Positions 16,234 to 21,447 of a DNA stretch of 21,447 nucleotides are shown piece after piece (position 1 is the stretch's first letter; every line of letters begins with the position of its first letter). The notes under the pieces were generated by a model that searched no databases, was not told the DNA's origin, and saw only the letters and a list, made by a program, of their open reading frames with translations. Both the position numbers and the translations under genes were made by a program. Source of the stretch: a bacterium. GTDB lineage: Bacteria > Electryoneota > RPQS01. The stretch spans positions 1 through 21,447 of the forward strand of contig JAHIZR010000098.1 in NCBI GenBank assembly GCA_018814465.1. Direction: 5' to 3'.

Positions 16234-17484
16234 CTAAGTGAGGATCTTTTGCAGTAAATGTTGGAGGTTGGGAATCGCCGGATCTAAAGGAGTCTTCTCA
16301 GCAGGACTGTTGCCGTTGAATTGGCGAATGGTGTCCTCTGCCAGTTTCATGAGATCGGAAGCGAATCTCTGTTGATCAATGCGAGCGGTTATCCGCGCTT
16401 GCAGTTCAACCTCGGGGACCGGTCCGGCCTCGCTGCTTTTCCAGATCGTGAGCAGCTTGTTTTGCAGATCCTGCGCGTTGGATCTGTCAAAATATGTTGT
16501 TTGGCCGGTCGCCTGTTCGCGATGAACTTCAAGGTCGGACAGCAGCATTTTCTTGCCCAAGGCTCTTCCGTCTTCGACGACCGTACTCCACCCTTCAAAA
16601 AGCGAAGGCTGAACAAGCAGCGCGGCACAGCGAATCAACTGCAGTTGATGGTTTCTGGGAATGGTGCCCAGAATGCGAACTTGATCCTGAAGCTGAAGCT
16701 GTTTGATTCTTTCACGAATCTGCTGAAAATAGCCCGCGAATCGATAGTCTTCCGTGCTGCCGGTGCAGATCAGCGGAATGAATACGCTCTGATCGCGCAG
16801 TCGCGCGACGGCTTCGAACAGCAGAAGATGGTTTTTGTGCTTCCAGAACTGATTGCAGCAAATGATATACTTCGCGGGCAGCCGATAGAGTTGCCGGATG
16901 GAATTTACATCTCTGGAAAAGAGTTTTTCGTCGATCTGAGTATGGAAATGCAGTACCTGAGTTTTCGCTCTCGATTCCGGAAAGAGCAGTTTGAAGTCTT
17001 GCTGCGCATTTTTGCTGCTGAAAACGATTGCGCGAGCCTCAGCCGCGATGCGTGAAAAGCTTTCGTTCCGCAGCCGGATCTCCTGTTCTAAGAAGAACTG
17101 CGGCAGGTGTATATGCTGAAAATCGGGAATCCATGATGCGCTGCATAAATCGGGAAGCACATCGCAATTAACCGGATAGTAAAAATCCGTTTCACGGGCG
17201 AGTGATCTCTGAGTTGCCAGTGTGACCGCTTTCAGATGCGAGGGCAGCGCGGTCTGGATCATGGTTGCCTCACCGATCAGGATCACTCGATCGAAACTTT
17301 CGAGTGTGTCCTGATGATAAGGCATTGAAGCAATATCATGAGGCCGGATGACCAGCTGCAGCAGGGGCCGCTTGTTGTCCGGGAGTGACTTCAGCGCGGA
17401 AGCCAAAGCATGCACATAAGTGATCCCACCGAGCCAGTGTTTGCCACCGATAACGGGAATCGAGATACGAAGCCGGTTGTTCAT
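16234..17484 (-). CDS. GT4-type glycosyltransferase
   Basis: Predicted 416-residue cytoplasmic or membrane-associated retaining glycosyltransferase of the GT-B fold, likely adding a sugar from a nucleotide donor to a surface glycan. N-terminal features include the glycine-rich GGKHWLGG (13-20) and SWIPDFQHIHLP (117-128). The C-terminal domain has NQFWKHKNH (211-219) and the donor-binding EX7E-type motif in FEGWSTVVED, with Glu297 and Glu304. Length is typical of the family. It is the last gene of the leftward operon, five bases after the epimerase gene. There is no ribosome site of its own: the junction is a (TTCAG)x3 repeat, so translation probably depends on coupling. The donor sugar cannot be read from the sequence. 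Confidence 0.88.
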   Translation of the reverse strand: MNNRLRISIPVIGGKHWLGGITYVHALASALKSLPDNKRPLLQLVIRPHDIASMPYHQDTLESFDRVILIGEATMIQTALPSHLKAVTLATQRSLARETDFYYPVNCDVLPDLCSASWIPDFQHIHLPQFFLEQEIRLRNESFSRIAAEARAIVFSSKNAQQDFKLLFPESRAKTQVLHFHTQIDEKLFSRDVNSIRQLYRLPAKYIICCNQFWKHKNHLLLFEAVARLRDQSVFIPLICTGSTEDYRFAGYFQQIRERIKQLQLQDQVRILGTIPRNHQLQLIRCAALLVQPSLFEGWSTVVEDGRALGKKMLLSDLEVHREQATGQTTYFDRSNAQDLQNKLLTIWKSSEAGPVPEVELQARITARIDQQRFASDLMKLAEDTIRQFNGNSPAEKTPLDPAIPNLQHLLQKILT

Positions 17485-17489
17485 TCAGT

Positions 17490-18473
17490 TCAGTTCAGTT
17501 TTTGATACCAGTTCAGATAGGAGTTCAGTCCGTCATCCAGTGTTACCATAGGTTTGAAGCCCGTGGCTGTCAGTTTGCCGATATCCGCCTGCCAGCGATG
17601 CGGATCTCCGGCCCTGCTCTTTCCGGTGAATTCGATTTCAGCCTTGCGGCCGGAAAGCTCACGCAGCCTGCCTGCCAGCTCGGCAATGGTTGTTTCAATG
17701 CCGCAAGCCAGATTATAGACACCGGCAAGCTGCTCCGAAACAACATGTTCGACCGCGGCGGCGATATCGTTTGCATGAATGAAATCGCGCGATTCTTCGC
17801 CGCTGCCGAACAGCTGCACGACATGCTGAGAGTCATCATACAGCTTGCGGCACAGGTCGTAGACAATCTGTCTTCGAAGACCGTTGCCGTAAGCTGAAAA
17901 GATTCGCAAAACCGCCGCTTTCAATCCGTGCTCCGAAACATACTCATCAACAATCTGCTCTCCGATCAGCTTATGACAGCCATAGGGAGAAATCGGGATG
18001 CATCTCGCGGTTTCGCTGACGGGCAGATGGCGGGGATTGCCGTAGACGGCGGCGCTTGACAGCAGAACAAAATGGCACCGCGGCGCGTATCTGCGAAGGC
18101 TTTCCAGAACGAAAGCGGTTGCTTCGACATTTCTGCGGTAATCCGTTGGCGGATCGCGGAAAGACGCGGCGACATCCGCCGTTCCCGCGCAGTGGATCAG
18201 GGCCGCCGGCTGAACTTCCTGAATTACTTTATCGAATCGAGTATCCGGAAGTTCGATCTCATACTCGATGGCGCAGGCCGAAGCGGAAGCACGCGCACTG
18301 TCGGCAATGCCGACACCAACCGTTGCATACGGCTTCACTGCAAAATGTTCAGTGACCGCGGTGCCAAGAAAGCCGCGATGTCCTGTGATAACGATTGCTT
18401 TCGTCAGCACCGCTGCTGAGGCATGACCGCGAGCTTTCGAGAATGCGATATTTTCCGGCGATGACAGTGTCAT
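17490..18473 (-). CDS. NAD-dependent epimerase/dehydratase (extended SDR)
   Basis: Predicted 327-residue nucleotide-sugar-modifying enzyme of the extended short-chain dehydrogenase family. The NAD-binding loop is GHRGFLG (31-37), the catalytic serines are Ser139/Ser140 (LLSSAAVYG) and the YxxxK pair is Tyr164-Lys168. RDFIHANDIA (229-238) is the usual substrate-binding segment. Relatives include UDP-glucose 4-epimerase and dTDP/GDP-sugar dehydratases; the exact reaction is not identifiable. About 25 residues precede the nucleotide fold, more than usual, so the true start could lie further in (a GTG at codon 22 is possible), but ATG 18473 follows the methyltransferase stop by only 4 bases and fits coupling. 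It does not look like PseB, which is not seen in this window. Confidence 0.87.
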   Translation of the reverse strand: MTLSSPENIAFSKARGHASAAVLTKAIVITGHRGFLGTAVTEHFAVKPYATVGVGIADSARASASACAIEYEIELPDTRFDKVIQEVQPAALIHCAGTADVAASFRDPPTDYRRNVEATAFVLESLRRYAPRCHFVLLSSAAVYGNPRHLPVSETARCIPISPYGCHKLIGEQIVDEYVSEHGLKAAVLRIFSAYGNGLRRQIVYDLCRKLYDDSQHVVQLFGSGEESRDFIHANDIAAAVEHVVSEQLAGVYNLACGIETTIAELAGRLRELSGRKAEIEFTGKSRAGDPHRWQADIGKLTATGFKPMVTLDDGLNSYLNWYQKLN

Positions 18474-18477
18474 TGCT

Positions 18478-19266
18478 TTAAAACCTGTTTTCTCCGCGAT
18501 TCACGGCGAAGGCGACACCGTAGCCTGCGTCAGTGAACTCGAATGTTTCCAATGCGGGATATCTTGCCGTGACCTTTCTCCAAAGCGACAGCATATGGGG
18601 CAGATCGGGGTGGGAAACATCATCAAACACCAGCACGCCGCCGGGAGCCAGCCGGGGAAGTGTGTTTTCGAGATCGATTCTGGCGCCGGACTCGGTGTGG
18701 TCTCCATCAACGGTAATCAAGTCAAAGAGGAGATTCGGATGTTCCCTCAGGTAGCGCGGCACGGTTTCCTTGCTGTCTCCGCTGACGAATTCGGCGAGAC
18801 CCCGATGACGGTGCGCGGCAAGCTCATCCCGCACAAATTTCTCTCCGGGATTATCCATACCCGCGTAATTCTCGACCCACAGATCAAAACCGTGGATGCA
18901 GACATCAGGATAAGCTCTCGCGACCGCGCAGACGGTGCGGCCTCTTCTGATGCCGACTTCGAGATAATGCTTGGGACGAATCAGCTTGGCCGCCGCATAT
19001 AGCACATTCACGATATCGAAATAGTACCATGAAGCGCCGTATTGCTGATGACACTCGCGATAGTAATTGTGAACATAACGCACGTAGTCGTCGCTGGCCA
19101 GATCGCCGTGGAACGCCAGTATTTCCCTCCAAGTCTGAGCCGAGCTGGCCGCATTCGCCAATGTTCTCGCCGTCAAGCGCGAACGCGGGTAGTATTCATG
19201 GAGCGTGGGCTCGATCAGCCGATCGGAAGCGGATGAAATTTTCTTCTTGTCGTATAGAAGTATCAT
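18478..19266 (-). CDS. class I SAM-dependent methyltransferase
   Basis: Predicted 262-residue cytoplasmic methyltransferase. The SAM-binding motif I is YLEVGIRRGRT (101-111), with an acidic ribose-binding residue at Asp127 (GFDLW). A VDGDH segment at 186-190 and GGVLVFDDV (209-217) are typical of the Methyltransf_24/cephalosporin-hydroxylase-like branch found in sugar and polysaccharide clusters. The first 90 residues are a family-specific N-terminal extension. No Shine-Dalgarno site precedes ATG 19266, which follows the pseI stop by 27 bases. From the neighbours it probably methylates a sugar or glycan, perhaps the nonulosonic acid made upstream; this is inference. Confidence 0.83.
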   Translation of the reverse strand: MILLYDKKKISSASDRLIEPTLHEYYPRSRLTARTLANAASSAQTWREILAFHGDLASDDYVRYVHNYYRECHQQYGASWYYFDIVNVLYAAAKLIRPKHYLEVGIRRGRTVCAVARAYPDVCIHGFDLWVENYAGMDNPGEKFVRDELAAHRHRGLAEFVSGDSKETVPRYLREHPNLLFDLITVDGDHTESGARIDLENTLPRLAPGGVLVFDDVSHPDLPHMLSLWRKVTARYPALETFEFTDAGYGVAFAVNRGENRF

Positions 19267-19293
19267 GTGAGGATATATTTGCTTTTCGTTGAT

Positions 19294-20340
19294 TCAGTCT
19301 TTTTGTATCAACTCCCATGAGAGGGGAGTGCCGCGGGGAATTTCTGCGGCGGCTCGTTTGCCGATAATCTCAGTCAGATGTCTTGTATGCAAACCGTGTC
19401 CGGGCCTGATCGCGCGGATACTGGTTTCAGAAATGATTTCACCTTTGCGGATTTCACGAATCGCATACAGCGAGCGCCGGATGTTCAGATTCGGCTTATC
19501 GGAACTCGCCGGACCGTAGTGAACACTGCCGACAACGCGTTCCGCAATGCGAATAGCTTCGATCATTTGCCTTAATTCATGCGGCTCCAGCGAGAATGAA
19601 CTGTCCGGGCCGGGATCGTTCCTGCTTAGCGTAAAATGCTTTTCGATAATGCATGCGCCCAGGCTCACCGCCGCAACTGGCGCGGCGATCCCGAGCGTAT
19701 GGTCCGACAATCCGACTTCGACGCCGTATCGCCGCGCCATGTCGGGAATCGTTTTCAGGTTCATTGACTCAGGCGGCGCGGGATAAGCGCTTGTGCATTT
19801 CAGCAGGGCGATTTCCGTGGCACCGTTATCACGCAGCGTGTTCAGCGCTTCTTCAATCTCCGCTTGCGTTGCCATACCGGTTGAGACGATTACCGGTTTT
19901 CCGGTTTTCGCGATGCGCGTCAGAAGCGGAATATCGACGATTTCGAATGATGCCACTTTGTAAGCCGGAACATCCATTGCTTCTAAAAACTCTACGGCGG
20001 ACTCATCAAAAGGCGACGAGAAGAAATCCATTCCCGATTCATTGGCTATATTTTTTAGTTCCGGCTGCCATTCCCACGGCATCGAGGCTTCTTTGTAAAG
20101 ATCGTAGTAGCTGCGGCCATCCCAGAGCGTTCCCCCATTGACTTGGAATTCCTCCCCGTCACAATCGAGCGTCATCGTATCGGCGGTATACGTCTGAACC
20201 TTGACGGCGTTTGCTCCCGCCTCTGCTGCCGCTTGAATGATTTTTACGGCATGTTCAAAGCTGTTATTATGGTTCGCGGACATTTCCGCGACCACGTAGA
20301 CAGGATTGCCCTGACCTATTTTATGTTTCGCTATCCGCAT
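19294..20340 (-). CDS. pseI: pseudaminic acid synthase
   Basis: Predicted 348-residue cytoplasmic enzyme that condenses a 6-deoxy-2,4-diamido sugar with phosphoenolpyruvate to give a nonulosonic acid. The NeuB-type barrel shows VAEMSANHN (17-25), the PseI-like LYKEASMPWEWQ (81-92), FSSPFDESAVEFL (107-119), metal-ligand regions SDHTLG (His214) and EKHFTL (His235), and PGPDSSFSLEP (243-253). A C-terminal SAF (antifreeze-like) domain covers about 285-345. The start at 20340 is chosen because the family begins right there (MxIxxxxIGxGxPxyvvAEM); the open frame upstream to 20571 only overlaps the formyltransferase gene. The start lies 20 bases inside that gene, implying translational coupling. PseI is favoured over NeuB or LegI by the PWEW and SFSLEP segments. 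Confidence 0.92.
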   Translation of the reverse strand: MRIAKHKIGQGNPVYVVAEMSANHNNSFEHAVKIIQAAAEAGANAVKVQTYTADTMTLDCDGEEFQVNGGTLWDGRSYYDLYKEASMPWEWQPELKNIANESGMDFFSSPFDESAVEFLEAMDVPAYKVASFEIVDIPLLTRIAKTGKPVIVSTGMATQAEIEEALNTLRDNGATEIALLKCTSAYPAPPESMNLKTIPDMARRYGVEVGLSDHTLGIAAPVAAVSLGACIIEKHFTLSRNDPGPDSSFSLEPHELRQMIEAIRIAERVVGSVHYGPASSDKPNLNIRRSLYAIREIRKGEIISETSIRAIRPGHGLHTRHLTEIIGKRAAAEIPRGTPLSWELIQKD

Positions 20341-21142
20341 AGTCTGCTCGTTTTTTCGCGATTGATTTCCACAGCGGCGAATGATGTTTATCGCGATCGG
20401 CTTCTGTGATAGACACACGAATGTGATATTCTTTTCCGGAAGCGTGGAAGTGGGCAGAAGGACCGCTTGTAAAGCTGCGCGCGCGCAGAATATTGATGAG
20501 GTCTCCCGCTTTATACTGCCGCTCCAGATCAATGCATGAATGCTCTTCCATATCCCGCACTCGATGAACAATATTGTTCACGAAATGCATCTTTCTGGAC
20601 TTCACATGTGGGTCGAGCATTTTATCGTAGTTTTCACGGAATAATTCAATCATTGCCTTCGCCGCTCGTTGATACAGCCGTTCTCCGGTTTCCGAGGGCG
20701 GAACCTCCAGACGCTTCTGGAAGAGAATCTCACCACGATTGATCTCTTCATCTATCCAATGAATCGTGACTCCGGCGGGAGTGCCGTCCACAATGCTCCA
20801 ATAATAAGGATTCATACCCCGGTTGTAAGGCAGCAGGCTGGGATGCGTATTGATAAAGCCGCGATTGACGGACGCCAGTGAAGCCTTCCTGACAATGGTC
20901 AGCCACCACAGCAGAAAGACGATGTCGATACCCAGCTCTTTGTTCAGCGAAACAAAATCAGTTCCATCGACATCCATTCCCCGATAGCACGGGATAGCGT
21001 ACTCGCCGCACAGCCTGCTGATTGATTTCTCGTAAGGATCTTTTTTCGCCGTTACGACATATTCGAGCGTGTGCTCTTGTGTCACGAGGAATTTCAGCAG
21101 TTCGTATCCAACGGCGTAAGCTGCGCAGGCGGCGATTTTCAT
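20321..21142 (-). CDS. sugar N-formyltransferase
   Basis: Predicted 273-residue cytoplasmic formyltransferase that would pass a formyl group from N10-formyltetrahydrofolate to an amino group. The family triad is visible as Asn98 and His100 (INTHPSLLP) and Asp131 (WIDEEINRGEIL). The RG after the SLLP loop (108-109) is also conserved. The C-terminal part (LINILRARSF, 215-224, then a short beta segment) resembles amino-sugar formyltransferases rather than full-length methionyl-tRNA formyltransferase, which is longer. It overlaps pseG by four bases (ATGA) and pseI by 20, so it belongs firmly to the pse operon. It lies where many pse clusters carry the PseH acetyltransferase, suggesting it formylates the 4-amino group that becomes N-7 of the sugar. 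Pse5Ac7Fo is known from bacterial O-antigens; the assignment here is inference. Confidence 0.88.
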   Translation of the reverse strand: MKIAACAAYAVGYELLKFLVTQEHTLEYVVTAKKDPYEKSISRLCGEYAIPCYRGMDVDGTDFVSLNKELGIDIVFLLWWLTIVRKASLASVNRGFINTHPSLLPYNRGMNPYYWSIVDGTPAGVTIHWIDEEINRGEILFQKRLEVPPSETGERLYQRAAKAMIELFRENYDKMLDPHVKSRKMHFVNNIVHRVRDMEEHSCIDLERQYKAGDLINILRARSFTSGPSAHFHASGKEYHIRVSITEADRDKHHSPLWKSIAKKRADYADSET

Positions 21143-21447
21143 TTTGTTAGCTTAGATAGTTTTGAAAGCTGATTTTTCGAACTGAGCAGTCTCCTCATCT
21201 CGCGGATCACTCGCTCCGCACCTTTGCCGTCGACAAGCGCCCGCGCGATACCGGACATTTTAGAATGCTTTTCTTTCTCCATCAAGAATGCTTCCACAAG
21301 CTGCGCCAGTCTGCCTGCACTCAAGCGTTCATGCCAGCCCAGATTTATCACGGCACCGGTCTTGCCTAAATGCTCGGCAAGCGCCTGCTGGTTGTCGGCA
21401 ATTTGAATCAGCATGGAAGGCACCCCGAAGTAGCACAGTTCCCAGCT
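21139..21447 (-). CDS. pseG: PseG-like UDP-sugar hydrolase, C-terminal part
   Basis: Only the last 102 residues are in the window; the gene continues past the right edge. The visible part begins SWELCYFGVPSMLIQIADNQ, a hallmark of the GT-B-fold C-terminal domain of PseG, followed by NLGWHE and the RALVDGKGAERV end typical of the family. PseG removes UDP from UDP-2,4-diacetamido-2,4,6-trideoxy-beta-L-altropyranose, giving the substrate of PseI. An apparent GTG start at 21423 is just an internal valine codon, since the frame stays open to the edge. The stop overlaps the formyltransferase start as ATGA. Confidence 0.87.
   Translation of the reverse strand, partial: SWELCYFGVPSMLIQIADNQQALAEHLGKTGAVINLGWHERLSAGRLAQLVEAFLMEKEKHSKMSGIARALVDGKGAERVIREMRRLLSSKNQLSKLSKLTK

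Noticed and set aside
20341..20571. 77-residue N-terminal extension of PseI
   Set aside because: It is the formyltransferase coding region read in another frame; the family N-terminus matches the ATG at 20340.
21421..21423. GTG start codon for a 94-residue protein
   Set aside because: The frame remains open to the window edge and the upstream residues (SWELCYFG) match PseG, so this is an internal codon of a truncated gene.

Overview
The window comes from a bacterium, most likely an uncultured member of the FCB superphylum (Zixibacteria, KSB1, Electryoneota, Marinimicrobia-like groups). The main reason is the 685-residue secreted protein at 13953-16010, which ends in a textbook type IX secretion (T9SS/Por) sorting domain with the NYPNPFNPST motif. 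Large mosaic proteases built from transthyretin-like, nidogen-like and Ig-like modules point the same way. Base composition looks moderate and even, and there are no RNA genes, CRISPR arrays, insertion sequences or integrases. The phylum itself cannot be fixed from this sequence.

Layout. 1-185 is a gene-free flank with a 34-bp perfect palindrome and an intrinsic terminator. 186-3908 (-) encodes a secreted modular subtilase (S8). 4197-6581 (-) encodes an orphan hybrid histidine kinase. 6582-7215 is a 634-bp divergent intergenic region with possible regulatory repeats. 7216-13875 (+) carries four codirectional genes: a 3-mercaptopyruvate sulfurtransferase-like rhodanese, a secreted M14B-type zinc carboxypeptidase, a stand-alone lysine-ketoglutarate-reductase-like protein and an M3 oligoendopeptidase. 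A bidirectional terminator at 13896-13925 separates this run from the convergent T9SS cargo gene. 16234-21447 (-) is a compact operon read right to left: pseG (cut by the window edge), a sugar N-formyltransferase, pseI, a methyltransferase, an NAD-dependent epimerase/dehydratase and a GT4 glycosyltransferase.

How the genes may work together (inference). The left two thirds look like extracellular protein use: the subtilase cuts proteins, the M14B enzyme trims C-terminal Lys/Arg, the M3 enzyme finishes peptides in the cytoplasm, and the LKR-like and sulfurtransferase proteins handle lysine-derived and cysteine-derived products. The right third makes a nonulosonic (pseudaminic-type) acid. A formyltransferase sits between pseG and pseI, suggesting an N-formyl variant of the sugar, followed by genes for modifying and transferring the glycan.

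The most notable observations are the formyltransferase embedded in the pse operon, the stand-alone LKR domain resembling the N-terminal half of the eukaryotic bifunctional lysine-degrading enzyme, and a nidogen-like module shared by the S8 and M14 proteins that in the M14 protein appears to be inserted inside an Ig-like domain. No entirely new system is proven here.
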